Of a DNA stretch of 64,000 nt, positions 51,357-60,186 are shown one piece after another (position 1 is the stretch's first letter; each line of letters begins with the position of its first letter). The notes beneath the pieces are model-generated. The model saw only the letters and a program-made list of their open reading frames with translations. It searched no databases and was not told the DNA's origin. The DNA is from Clostridium sp. (GTDB lineage: Bacteria > Bacillota > Clostridia > TANB77 > CAG-508), in assembly GCA_018371855.1 (NCBI GenBank), contig JAHAKD010000002.1:62001-126000 (forward strand). The letters are read 5' to 3'. The position numbers and the translations under genes are program-made.

Positions 51357-51860
51357 TTGGCAGAGAAAAAAGAAAATACAAAGGAACCAGAAGTAATAAA
51401 ATCAGACGAAATGGTAAAAAAAGAAGAGCTAGTTAAAAAAGAACAAGAATATGATGAATTAATGGACAGATATAAAAGAGTACTAGCAGAATTTGAAAAT
51501 TATAAAAAGAGAAGTGCAAAAGAAAGAGACCAATTATATAACTCTATTATGGGAGATATAATGACAGGAATTTTACCAGTATTAGATAATCTTGAAAAAG
51601 CAGTACAAGTAGAAACAAAGGATACTGGATATAAACAAGGTGTTGAACTTGTATATAAACAATTACAAGATTTACTAAAAGCAAATGGAGTAGAAGAAAT
51701 AGAAGCAGTAGGAAAAACTTTTGATCCAGAATTACACGAAGCAGTAAGCTCTGTAGTAGATGAAAACTTAGGAGAAAAAGAAATAAAAGAAGATTACAGA
51801 AAAGGATACAAAATTGGAGATAGAGTTATAAGACATTCTATGGTTGTAGTAGCAAACTAA
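51357..51860 (+). CDS. grpE: Nucleotide exchange factor GrpE
   Basis: GrpE releases ADP from DnaK. The start is TTG 51357, seven bases after AGAGGGT and one base after the hrcA stop; the frame extends further back but that part overlaps hrcA. The 167 residues have a charged coiled-coil N-terminus (LVKKEQEYDELMDRYKRVLA), then RDQLYNSIMGDIM and the C-terminal beta part GKTFDPELHEAV. Normal length. Confidence 0.95.
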   Translation: MAEKKENTKEPEVIKSDEMVKKEELVKKEQEYDELMDRYKRVLAEFENYKKRSAKERDQLYNSIMGDIMTGILPVLDNLEKAVQVETKDTGYKQGVELVYKQLQDLLKANGVEEIEAVGKTFDPELHEAVSSVVDENLGEKEIKEDYRKGYKIGDRVIRHSMVVVAN

Positions 51861-51946
51861 GTTAGTTGTACGAACGAAGAGAGTTACAGATAAATTATGC
51901 AACCGAACAAAGTGAGGTTGTTAACCTATAAAAAAGGAAAATAAAT

Positions 51947-52537
51947 ATGAATAAAGAAATAGAAAGAAAATTTGCTGTAAAGTATTTACCAGAAAATTTA
52001 AATATAGAAAGCATTGTACATATAAAACAAGCTTTTATATATAGGGATAAATTAACACTTATAAGAATAAGAGAAATAAAGGAAAGTTATCCCGCAGATA
52101 AGCAAGTATATATTTATACACTAAAAACTAAAGGTGATATTGAATATAATAATAATTATGATGTTGCTAAAAAATATGAATTAGAAAATGAAATTAGTAA
52201 AGAACTATTTGAAAAATTAATGAATAATAAAATTAGTAACATAATAGAAAAGACAAGAATCAAAATACCAATAGAAAATAATCTAAAAGTTGAAATAGAT
52301 ATATATTATGATTATTTAGAAGGATTGCTTACAGCAGAAGTAGAATTTCCAAACGAAGAATTAGCTACTAAATTCCAAAAGCCAGCTTGGCTTGGTGAGG
52401 AATTAGGATATAAAAAATTATCAAATAGAAAATTAGCAGAAATGACAAAAGATGAATGGCAAAAAGAAGTTACAAAAGAAATGATAGAGAATAATAGTAT
52501 TATAATTAAACAATTAAAGGATAATTATAATATATAG
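51947..52537 (+). CDS. CYTH-domain protein (triphosphate tunnel metalloenzyme)
   Basis: The 196 residues open with EIERKFAVKYLP, the defining ExExK-type motif of CYTH enzymes, which bind triphosphate and metal in a beta-tunnel. RIRE, LKTKG and VEIDIYYDYLEGL match later tunnel strands, and AEVEFPNEE the acidic exit strand. Members hydrolyse inorganic triphosphate or thiamine triphosphate, or make cAMP; the triphosphatase role is likeliest (inference). It sits between grpE and dnaK, which are normally adjacent. Confidence 0.88.
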   Translation: MNKEIERKFAVKYLPENLNIESIVHIKQAFIYRDKLTLIRIREIKESYPADKQVYIYTLKTKGDIEYNNNYDVAKKYELENEISKELFEKLMNNKISNIIEKTRIKIPIENNLKVEIDIYYDYLEGLLTAEVEFPNEELATKFQKPAWLGEELGYKKLSNRKLAEMTKDEWQKEVTKEMIENNSIIIKQLKDNYNI

Positions 52538-52585
52538 TAAGTTATTAAGTTTTAAAATTTATATATTTTTTAGGAGGAATTTAAA

Positions 52586-54454
52586 ATGGGAAAAATTATA
52601 GGAATTGACTTAGGAACAACAAATTCATGTGTTGCAGTTATGGAAGGTGGAGAAGCAGTAGTTATACCAAACGCAGAAGGAAATAGAACTACACCATCAG
52701 TTGTAGCATTTTCTAAAAATGGAGAAAGATTAGTAGGACAAATAGCAAAACGTCAAGCTGTTACAAACCCAGAAAACACAGTTATTTCAATTAAGAGAAA
52801 AATGGGAACAGCAGAAAAAGTTAAAATAGATGGAGACGAATTCTCACCACAAGAAATATCAGCAATGATATTACAAAAATTAAAAGCAGATGCAGAAAAT
52901 TATTTAGGACAAAAAGTTACACAAGCTGTTATAACAGTTCCAGCATACTTTAGTGATAGCCAAAGACAAGCAACAAAAGATGCAGGAAAAATAGCCGGAC
53001 TAGAAGTTTTAAGAATTATAAACGAACCAACAGCAGCATCACTTGCTTATGGAATGGATAAAGAAGACCAAGATCAAAAAATAATGATTTATGACTTAGG
53101 TGGAGGAACATTCGATGTTTCTATTCTAGATATTGGTGATGGAGTATTCGAAGTTTTATCTACAAATGGTAATACACATTTAGGTGGAGATGACTTTGAC
53201 CAAAGAATTATAGATTACCTAGTATCAGAATTCAAAAAATCAAATGGAATAGATTTAAGCACAGATAGAATGGCTATGCAAAGATTAAAAGAAGCAGCAG
53301 AAAAAGCTAAAATAGAATTATCTGGAATGCAACAAACACAAATCAACTTACCATTCATTACAGCAGATAGTACAGGACCAAAACACTTAGATGTAACATT
53401 AACAAGAGCTAAATTTGAAGAATTAATTAGTGATTTAGTAGAAGCTACAAAAGTTCCAGTAGAACAAGCTTTAAAAGATGCAGGAATTACAGCTAACGAT
53501 TTACACAAAGTTTTATTAGTTGGTGGTTCTACAAGAGTTCCAGCTGTACAAGAAGCTGTTAAGAAGATAACAGGAAAAGATCCAGATAAAGGAATAAACC
53601 CAGATGAATGTGTTGCTATTGGTGCAGCAATACAAGGTGGTGTACTTTCTGGAGATGTTAAAGACCTAGTATTACTAGATGTAACACCATTATCATTAGG
53701 TATCGAAACATATGGTGGAGTATTTACAAAATTAATTGACAGAAACACAACAATACCAACAAAGAAATCACAAGTATTCTCTACAGCAGCAGATGGTCAA
53801 ACAGCAGTTGAAATTCACGTTCTTCAAGGTGAAAGAGAAATGGCTTCTGGAAATAAAACATTAGGAAGATTCCAATTAACAGGAATTCCAGCAGCTCCAA
53901 GAGGAGTACCACAAATCGAAGTTACATTTGATATTGATGCAAACGGTATAGTTCACGTATCTGCAAAAGATATGGCAACAGGAAATGAGCAAAATGTAGC
54001 TATTACAGCTTCTACAAATCTATCAGATGAAGATATAGAAAAAGCTGTAAAAGATGCAGAAGCACATGCTGCAGAAGATAAGAAAATGAAAGAAGATATC
54101 GAAGTTAGAAATAACGCAGAAAGTTTAATCTTTAATACAGAAAAAACAATGAAAGATATTGGAGATAAAATAAGCAACGAAGAAAAATCTAAAGTAGAAG
54201 CAGAACTTGAAAACTTAAAGAAAACATTAGAAGGAAAAGATACAGAAGCAATTAAAAATGCTACAGAAAAATTAACATCTGTATTCTACGAAATAACAGA
54301 AAAATTATATAAAAATGCAAATCCAAATGGTGCAGCAGCTGGAGCTAATGCAGATGCTGGAACAAATGGAACAGCAGAAGGTCCAAAAACAGATGAAAAT
54401 GGAAATGTATATGATGCAGATTATAAAGTAGAAGACGATAATGACAAAAAATAA
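52586..54454 (+). CDS. dnaK: Chaperone protein DnaK (Hsp70)
   Basis: DnaK binds exposed hydrophobic segments and refolds them with DnaJ and GrpE. The 622 residues have the ATPase domain signatures GIDLGTTNSCVAVMEGG, IYDLGGGTFDVSIL and LVGGSTRVPAVQ. The substrate-binding domain follows (DVTPLSLGIET, TAVEIHVLQGERE), then a helical lid and an A/G-rich tail ending in acidic residues (EDDNDKK). Codon choice is more biased than in neighbours, as expected for a highly expressed gene. AGGAGG start. Confidence 0.98.
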   Translation: MGKIIGIDLGTTNSCVAVMEGGEAVVIPNAEGNRTTPSVVAFSKNGERLVGQIAKRQAVTNPENTVISIKRKMGTAEKVKIDGDEFSPQEISAMILQKLKADAENYLGQKVTQAVITVPAYFSDSQRQATKDAGKIAGLEVLRIINEPTAASLAYGMDKEDQDQKIMIYDLGGGTFDVSILDIGDGVFEVLSTNGNTHLGGDDFDQRIIDYLVSEFKKSNGIDLSTDRMAMQRLKEAAEKAKIELSGMQQTQINLPFITADSTGPKHLDVTLTRAKFEELISDLVEATKVPVEQALKDAGITANDLHKVLLVGGSTRVPAVQEAVKKITGKDPDKGINPDECVAIGAAIQGGVLSGDVKDLVLLDVTPLSLGIETYGGVFTKLIDRNTTIPTKKSQVFSTAADGQTAVEIHVLQGEREMASGNKTLGRFQLTGIPAAPRGVPQIEVTFDIDANGIVHVSAKDMATGNEQNVAITASTNLSDEDIEKAVKDAEAHAAEDKKMKEDIEVRNNAESLIFNTEKTMKDIGDKISNEEKSKVEAELENLKKTLEGKDTEAIKNATEKLTSVFYEITEKLYKNANPNGAAAGANADAGTNGTAEGPKTDENGNVYDADYKVEDDNDKK

Positions 54455-54461
54455 TGTTTAA

Positions 54462-54487
54462 TATTGGAGGTTTAAAAGCCTCCAATA
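54462..54487 (+). promoter_or_regulatory. Hairpin between dnaK and dnaJ
   Basis: ATTGGAGGT...GCCTCCAAT forms an 8-bp stem with a short A/T loop and no T run. It contains GGAGG in its 5' arm and may set relative dnaK/dnaJ levels by processing or partial termination. Confidence 0.5.
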
Positions 54488-54516
54488 ATTAAGCTTGTTA
54501 TAAATTGGAGGATATA

Positions 54517-55671
54517 ATGGCAGAAAAAAGAGATTATTATGAGGTTTTAGGAGTTAATAAAAATGCAACAGATGATGAACTAAAAAAAGCTTTTAGGAAA
54601 ATGGCTAAAAAATATCATCCAGATGCAAATCCAAATAATAAAAAAGAAGCAGAGGAAAAGTTTAAAGAAGTAAATGAAGCTTATGAAACACTTTCTGATC
54701 CTCAAAAAAGAAAGATGTATGACCAATTTGGGTTTAATGGTCCACAAGGATTTGGTGGTCAAGGAGCTGGACAAGGTGGATATTATTCATATACTTCTAA
54801 TGGCTTTGATGGATTTAGTGGCTTCGGAGATTTTGGTGATATATTTAGTTCATTCTTTTCTGGATTTGGTGGTTCTTCTGGAAGAAGTAATAGAAACGGT
54901 CCAAAAAGAGGTAGAGATTTAAGACATAATCTAGAAATTACTTTTGAAGAAGCATATTCAGGAATAAAAAAGGAATTTGTTATAAATAGAGATGAAAAAT
55001 GTACAACTTGTAACGGAAGTGGTGCAAAACCTGGAACAAATCCTGTAACATGTCCAAATTGCCATGGAACTGGTCAAGTAACACAAGTTCAAAATACAAT
55101 ATTAGGACAAATGCAAACAACTAGAACTTGTTCTGAATGTCATGGAACTGGTAAAATTATAAAAGAGCCATGTACAACTTGTAGAGGCAAAGGTACAGTA
55201 AGAAAACAAGCAAAAGTTACTATAAATATTCCAGCAGGAATTGATGACAATCAAACATTAATCTTAAAAAAAGAAGGAGAGCCAGGTGAAAGAGGCGGAG
55301 AAAATGGTGATATTTATGTAACAGTACATCTAAAAAGACATAGTATTTTTACTAGAAAAGATAATAATGTATTGTGTGACATTCCGATTACTATAACTCA
55401 AGCTACACTTGGTGCGGAATTAGAGATACCAATGGTAGATGGCGAAAAAGTAAAATATAAAATACCAGAAGCAACACAAACTGGAACAAGATTTACAATA
55501 CGAAATAAAGGATTTAAAGCTATTAATGGAAATTGGCAGGGTGATTTTATATTTACTGTTAATGTACAAACTCCAAAAAAACTAACAAAAGAACAAAGAG
55601 ATTTATTAACACAACTTGCTAAAACTATGAATGAACAACCTCCAGTAAAGAAAAGAGGATTATTTGGATAA
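54517..55671 (+). CDS. dnaJ: Chaperone protein DnaJ (Hsp40)
   Basis: DnaJ delivers substrates to DnaK and stimulates its ATPase. The start ATG 54517 follows TTGGAGG; the earlier in-frame ATG at 54505 lacks a site. The 384 residues contain the J domain with HPD (KKYHPDANP), a Gly/Phe-rich linker, four CxxCxGxG-type zinc repeats (CTTCNGSG, CPNCHGTG, CSECHGTG, CTTCRGKG) and the C-terminal substrate domains. Complete type I DnaJ. Confidence 0.98.
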   Translation: MAEKRDYYEVLGVNKNATDDELKKAFRKMAKKYHPDANPNNKKEAEEKFKEVNEAYETLSDPQKRKMYDQFGFNGPQGFGGQGAGQGGYYSYTSNGFDGFSGFGDFGDIFSSFFSGFGGSSGRSNRNGPKRGRDLRHNLEITFEEAYSGIKKEFVINRDEKCTTCNGSGAKPGTNPVTCPNCHGTGQVTQVQNTILGQMQTTRTCSECHGTGKIIKEPCTTCRGKGTVRKQAKVTINIPAGIDDNQTLILKKEGEPGERGGENGDIYVTVHLKRHSIFTRKDNNVLCDIPITITQATLGAELEIPMVDGEKVKYKIPEATQTGTRFTIRNKGFKAINGNWQGDFIFTVNVQTPKKLTKEQRDLLTQLAKTMNEQPPVKKRGLFG

Positions 55672-55675
55672 AAAG

Positions 55676-55719
55676 AAAAAGGTCAAGAAGAATTTAGATA
55701 TTCTTTCTTGACCTTTTTG
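55676..55719 (+). terminator. Intrinsic terminator after dnaJ
   Basis: AAAAAGGTCAAGAA pairs with TTCTTGACCTTTTT; the T run and loop fit a strong terminator ending the heat-shock operon. Confidence 0.85.
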
Positions 55720-55733
55720 GACTTTTTTGAAAA

Positions 55734-56441
55734 TTAAGGCTTAGGAATGTACAGCGATTTTTCGTGGCTGTATCCAGAAGCCTTTAGACAAGCTATTAAT
55801 TCAGACAGAGGCATACTTAATTTTTTTGTGTTAATTAAGTACGTATTTCCATTACCGGCATAAATAATAATTATGCCAGAATCGTCTGAATTGTCGAAAC
55901 TTTCAGAATTGAATTTCCCAAGCTTCCAAAAGTCTATGTATGGAAATTTCATACTTGCCATTGGATAAAAGGAAGTACTAGCTTCTGAGTCATATATTCC
56001 ACTAAATGGGATAATGGTGGCAGAATCGAAAAAGTCTAATATTTTAAACTTATCCTTTCCTGCATTTGCCAATAGCTCATGTGCAATGCTTGCATTATAC
56101 TTTCCAATTACAGCAAGCATATGATACCATTTAGCCTGATTTCTTGTGCCAAATGGTACATAATTCGAGTCAAGCTCAATTGGCAGAATTTCATTTGTGA
56201 CTTTTTTAAAGCCACACTCTTCTAGAGTATGTTCCACTCCCAATATCATTGGAAGTATAAAAGTTCCGAAAGGTGTTGCAAGAATATAAAAAGAACCGTT
56301 TTGTGTGTAATTAAATATTCTATCATTCGTTTTTACGGGTTCAAATTTAATATTCTTATTATTTGCCTTGAAAACAATTCCTTCATCGGGAATTCTAAAA
56401 CTCCGTCCAATAATTTCCATTGCATCCATTTCTTCTGTCAT
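55734..56441 (-). CDS. Unknown soluble protein, 235 residues, atypical composition
   Basis: On the minus strand ATG 56441 follows TGGAGGAAAAAAG. The product has no signal or membrane helix and reads as a compact alpha/beta protein (GSFYILATPFGTFILPMILG, NQAKWYHMLAVIGKYNASIA, GIIIIYAGNGNTYLI). I recognise no family. Codon use is G/C-richer than dnaJ and the amidoligase on either side and resembles the genes at 22394 and 49120, suggesting transfer. It converges with dnaJ. Confidence 0.65.
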   Translation of the reverse strand: MTEEMDAMEIIGRSFRIPDEGIVFKANNKNIKFEPVKTNDRIFNYTQNGSFYILATPFGTFILPMILGVEHTLEECGFKKVTNEILPIELDSNYVPFGTRNQAKWYHMLAVIGKYNASIAHELLANAGKDKFKILDFFDSATIIPFSGIYDSEASTSFYPMASMKFPYIDFWKLGKFNSESFDNSDDSGIIIIYAGNGNTYLINTKKLSMPLSELIACLKASGYSHEKSLYIPKP

Positions 56442-56675
56442 CTTTTTTCCTCCATTTTTTAATTAATTACTGGAAACTAAACAATTTGCGTCACGAAAAA
56501 TTATAACATAATTTACATAAAAAGACAATATGATGAAGGAATTATAGATGCTAAAAAATGTATATAAATAAATTAAAAAAAGAAAAATTTTTTGCTTTTT
56601 GATATGATAAAAATATATATTGGCAACAAAATAATCTAGTGATATAATTTAGAAAAAAGATTTAACGAGGGAAAA

Positions 56676-57785
56676 ATGAAATACAAAGGACAATATGAAA
56701 GACTAAGTTTGCCAGCTTATATGAAATTTGGAATAGAAATAGAAGCTAATAATGTTCAAACGAAAAATGGGTTATATGCTGGTGAAAGTGCGAAGTTTAT
56801 AAGTGACAAAAACTGGCATATGGCAACAAAATGGGAAGAAAGTTTAGTTGGAGCAAATGGAGCAGAACTTGTTTCACCAATTTTAACAGATATAGAAAGC
56901 ACATGGAAAAATATAGCAGAAATTTGTAGTAAGATTAAAGAATTTCCAAAAGATAAAAGTAAAGATGTTAAGGCAGACGATAAATGTGGATTACATGTGC
57001 ATTTTGATGCAAAATGTTTAGCCAGTGATCCTAAAAAAATGAAAAAGTTTCTTCATATATATGCAGAAGCAGAAGAACTTATATATAAAATGTGTAATGA
57101 TAAAGATGACCCAATACGACCTAAAGCTATAAACAAAAATTTTCACGGATTATCAAATATTATTTCTGCCATTTGGAGAAATGGTATGGCAGCACCTATT
57201 AGCAAAAAAATATTGGAAAAGATTAATAATGGAACGTTAAAGGTATCACATAAAAAATTTGGAAAATTAAGAATGATTGCTAGTAAATTTAAGCTAGACG
57301 AAAGAAGATATGCAGGACTTAATCTAACTAATATAGGAAATAGCAAGAAGAATACAATAGAATTTAGGATGGCTAATGGAACACTTGATCCAGAAGTAAT
57401 AAAACAAAATGTATTTTTATATGCTTCAATTATCGATACAGCTGTGAAGATGACAGAGGAGCCAGGAAAATATGAACCAAAAATGCAAAAATTTTTAAAG
57501 CATGATGTTACAGAGCAAGAAAAAGCACAAAGCTTTTTAGATTTAATTATGGATTCAGATGAGGATAAAAAGATATATTTAGATAGATGGAAATCTGTAA
57601 AAGATGCAAAAGTTTTTTCTAAAAATAATAAAAAGGGATTTGCAACAACATTTAAAAGAGAAGAATTTAAAGATATAGCAATAAGAACTAAAGGAAGTAA
57701 GATACGAGCAACATTTAGTAAAATAAAAGATTTTGTATATACAAGAGATGAAAGAGGAGATAGAGAAGATAATGTTAGAACTTAA
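56676..57785 (+). CDS. Amidoligase family enzyme (COOH-NH2 ligase)
   Basis: The 369 residues carry Amidoligase_2-type motifs in order: KFGIEIEANN, GANGAELVSPIL, KCGLHVHFDAK and NTIEFRMANGTLD. These acidic and basic residues correspond to the glutamine-synthetase-like fold that activates a carboxylate with ATP and forms an amide bond. Family members are predicted to modify peptides, cell wall or proteins, often in mobile or phage loci; the substrate is unknown. Its end overlaps the start of the next gene. A basic, Arg/Lys-rich C-terminus is present. Confidence 0.8.
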   Translation: MKYKGQYERLSLPAYMKFGIEIEANNVQTKNGLYAGESAKFISDKNWHMATKWEESLVGANGAELVSPILTDIESTWKNIAEICSKIKEFPKDKSKDVKADDKCGLHVHFDAKCLASDPKKMKKFLHIYAEAEELIYKMCNDKDDPIRPKAINKNFHGLSNIISAIWRNGMAAPISKKILEKINNGTLKVSHKKFGKLRMIASKFKLDERRYAGLNLTNIGNSKKNTIEFRMANGTLDPEVIKQNVFLYASIIDTAVKMTEEPGKYEPKMQKFLKHDVTEQEKAQSFLDLIMDSDEDKKIYLDRWKSVKDAKVFSKNNKKGFATTFKREEFKDIAIRTKGSKIRATFSKIKDFVYTRDERGDREDNVRT

Positions 57786-58200
57786 ATATAGAAATGCTTT
57801 TAAAGAAGTATATGAAATATTAAAGTATACAGATATAGATTTAGTAAACAAGATTCCTAAGAAGTTTATTAATTTTTTGAGAGCGAATATGAATAATGAC
57901 TACGAATTTAATGTACAAGAAGGAATCTGTTTAAATAAACAAATCCTATCTGAAGAAACTAATAACATCTTTGCTTTAATATATAGAGATTATTGGGCAA
58001 CAGAGGAAGAAAAAGAAGAATTCAGAAAAAAAGATGAAGAAGAAAGAAAATTAAATGAAGAAAAATTAGAGCATATATTTGACAGAAAAGATAAAGAGAT
58101 AATAGGAGAAGAAGAGAATAATCAACTTATTAAAATAGAACGTGAAAGTTTTATAAAAAGATTATTTTCGAAGTTAAAAAGATTTTTTTTTAAGAATTAA
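57772..58200 (+). CDS. Unknown partner gene overlapping the amidoligase, 142 residues
   Basis: ATG 57772 overlaps the amidoligase end by 14 bases; GAGGAG lies upstream, and the frame opens as far back as 57733. The protein starts MLELKYRNAFKEVYEILKYT, has a helical globular middle (KFINFLRANMN, NIFALIYRDYWAT), then a highly charged coiled region (EEEKEEFRKKDEEERKLNEE) and a strongly basic end (KRLFSKLKRFFFKN) that may touch membrane or nucleic acid. No family is recognised. The overlap implies a joint function with the ligase, perhaps as substrate or adaptor. Confidence 0.65.
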   Translation: MLELKYRNAFKEVYEILKYTDIDLVNKIPKKFINFLRANMNNDYEFNVQEGICLNKQILSEETNNIFALIYRDYWATEEEKEEFRKKDEEERKLNEEKLEHIFDRKDKEIIGEEENNQLIKIERESFIKRLFSKLKRFFFKN

Positions 58201-58207
58201 AAGTTTT

Positions 58208-58238
58208 GAAGGCGTAATTATTTTTACGTCTTTTTTTA
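58208..58238 (+). terminator. Terminator after the amidoligase pair
   Basis: AAGGCGTAA pairs with TTACGTCTT with one wobble and is followed by a seven-T run. Confidence 0.65.
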
Positions 58239-58315
58239 TTATGTCAAATGAAATTATTGTAATTAGCAAAAGCGTGATTTTCTACTAAAAATATTACAAA
58301 GTTATGTCAAATTAT

Positions 58316-58345
58316 TTTACAGAATTAGAGTTTATATGATATAAT
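58316..58345 (+). promoter_or_regulatory. Candidate promoter for ispH-murB-yvcK
   Basis: TTTACA (58316-58321), 18 bases, TATAAT (58340-58345), 40 bases before the ispH ATG. Confidence 0.6.
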
Positions 58346-58384
58346 GCAAACTATAAGAGCATAAAATAAAATAGGAGATATTAT

Positions 58385-59227
58385 ATGGAAATAATATTAG
58401 GAAAAACAGCAGGTTTTTGCAATGGAATTACACGAGCAGTAGAGACTGCTAAAGAAGAATTAAAAAATACAGAGAATATAGAATGCTTAGGAGATTTATT
58501 ACATAATGAGCAAGTTTTATCTAAGCTAAAAGAAAATGGACTTACTATAATAAACGATATAAAAGAAGCAAAAAAAAGAGTATTAATAAGAGCACATGGT
58601 GTAAAAAAAGGAGTTTATGAATATGCAAAGCAAAACAATATAGAAATAGTAGATTGTACGTGTCCAAAGGTACTAAAAATTCATAACCTAGCAGAAGAAT
58701 TATCAAATAAAGATTATTATATAATAGTAGTGGGAGAAAAAACTCATGCAGAAGTTATTGGAACATTTAGTTTTTGCAAAAATGGCGAAATAATAGAAAA
58801 CATAGAACAATTACAAGCACGAATCGACGATTTAAATAAAAAAGAAAAATTGGCAGTACTAACACAAACAACATATAACTTACAAAAGTTTTTAGAAATA
58901 GAAAAATATTTAAAAGAACATATAAAAACACAATTAGAAATAAATAATGGAATATGTAATGCAACAGAAACTAGACAAAAAGAAACAGAAGAAATTTCGA
59001 AAAATGTAGAGTTTATGGTTATAATAGGAGGCAAGAAAAGTTCAAATACAAACAAATTATACGAAATTTCACAAAAAAATTGTAAAAAAGCTATTAAAAT
59101 AGAAGAGGTATCAGAACTATATAACGAAGATTTAGATAATATTAGTAAAATAGGTGTGATGGCAGGGGCTTCAACACCAAAGGAAAGTATAGAAGAAGTT
59201 ATAAAATATTTAAAGGAGAGGAATTAA
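58385..59227 (+). CDS. ispH: 4-hydroxy-3-methylbut-2-enyl diphosphate reductase IspH
   Basis: IspH makes IPP and DMAPP, the last step of the MEP isoprenoid pathway, with a [4Fe-4S] cluster. The three cluster cysteines are C12 (TAGFCNGITRAV), C93 (DCTCPKVLKIH) and C191 (NGICNATETRQ). HAEVIGT and SSNTNKL are further family markers. The 280 residues match the single-domain form; no fused S1 domain as in some Clostridia. murB starts one base after the stop. Confidence 0.96.
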   Translation: MEIILGKTAGFCNGITRAVETAKEELKNTENIECLGDLLHNEQVLSKLKENGLTIINDIKEAKKRVLIRAHGVKKGVYEYAKQNNIEIVDCTCPKVLKIHNLAEELSNKDYYIIVVGEKTHAEVIGTFSFCKNGEIIENIEQLQARIDDLNKKEKLAVLTQTTYNLQKFLEIEKYLKEHIKTQLEINNGICNATETRQKETEEISKNVEFMVIIGGKKSSNTNKLYEISQKNCKKAIKIEEVSELYNEDLDNISKIGVMAGASTPKESIEEVIKYLKERN

Positions 59228-59228
59228 C

Positions 59229-60152
59229 TTGAATATAGAAAAAGCTTCAAGCGAATTAGAAAAATGTATATCAGAAGAGTCAAAAATATATAAAAATGAA
59301 TTAATGTCAAAACATACTTCATTTAAAGTTGGAGGTATGGCAGACATATTTATAAATGCTAGAACAGAGCAAGATATAAAAAGTATATTAGAATATGCAA
59401 ATAAAAATGAAATTCCTATAACCGTTATTGGAAATGGTAGTAATCTACTAGTAAAAGATGGTGGTATAAGAGGAATTGTTTTAAGAATAGATATACAAGA
59501 TTTTAATATAGATCAAATTAATGATGAATATATAATAACAGTAGGTGCTGGTGTAAAAAACGGTTTTGTAGCACAGAAATTGCTAATAGAGGAAATAGAA
59601 GGGTTCGAATTTGCAGCTGGAATTCCAGGATCTATTGGCGGTGCGATTAGAATGAATGCAGGTGCACATGGTGGAGAAATGAAAGATATCGTTTCAGAAA
59701 CGAAATGTATGGATATGAATGGTAATATAAAAATATTATCTAATGAGGAGCAAAAATTCGAATACCGAAATAGTATTTTTAGTAGTAATCAATATATAAT
59801 TTTAAGTACAAAATTAAAACTAAAAAAAGGAATATATAAAGAAATAAAAGCAAAGATGGATGAATATGGAGAGTGGCGTAAAGAACATCAACCACTAGAA
59901 TATCCATCAGCAGGAAGTACATTCAAAAGAGGAACAGATTTTATTACTGCAAAATTAATAGATGAATGTGGTTTAAAAGGATATAATATAGGTAATGCAG
60001 AAGTATCAACAAAACATGCTGGTTTTGTTGTAAATAAAGGAAATGCAAAAGCAAAAGATATATTAAATTTAGTAAAATACATTAGTGAAAAAGTCTATGA
60101 AAAATCTGGCAAAAAAATTGAGCTGGAAGTACAAGTAATAGGAGAAGATTAA
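59229..60152 (+). CDS. murB: UDP-N-acetylenolpyruvoylglucosamine reductase
   Basis: MurB reduces UDP-GlcNAc-enolpyruvate to UDP-MurNAc for peptidoglycan. The start is TTG 59229 after AAAGGAGAGG. The 307 residues hold the FAD-binding sequence GNGSNLLVKDGGIRG, GIPGSIGGAIRMNAGAHGGE, the catalytic Ser region SAGSTFKRG and the C-terminal Glu in EVQVIGE. Adjacent to yvcK, as in many Firmicutes. Confidence 0.96.
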   Translation: MNIEKASSELEKCISEESKIYKNELMSKHTSFKVGGMADIFINARTEQDIKSILEYANKNEIPITVIGNGSNLLVKDGGIRGIVLRIDIQDFNIDQINDEYIITVGAGVKNGFVAQKLLIEEIEGFEFAAGIPGSIGGAIRMNAGAHGGEMKDIVSETKCMDMNGNIKILSNEEQKFEYRNSIFSSNQYIILSTKLKLKKGIYKEIKAKMDEYGEWRKEHQPLEYPSAGSTFKRGTDFITAKLIDECGLKGYNIGNAEVSTKHAGFVVNKGNAKAKDILNLVKYISEKVYEKSGKKIELEVQVIGED

Positions 60153-60186
60153 GAAAACTGAACTTGAAAGGATGTATTAATAAAAA

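Noticed and set aside
51861..51946. Possible repeat copy between grpE and the CYTH gene
   Set aside because: GAACGAAGAGAG and GAACAAAGTGAG look alike but do not match the structured repeat at 43.3-46.1 kb and form no convincing fold beyond a 5-bp stem.
53215..53748. 177-residue minus-strand frame opposite dnaK
   Set aside because: Antisense to a highly expressed, strongly conserved gene; shadow of its codon bias.
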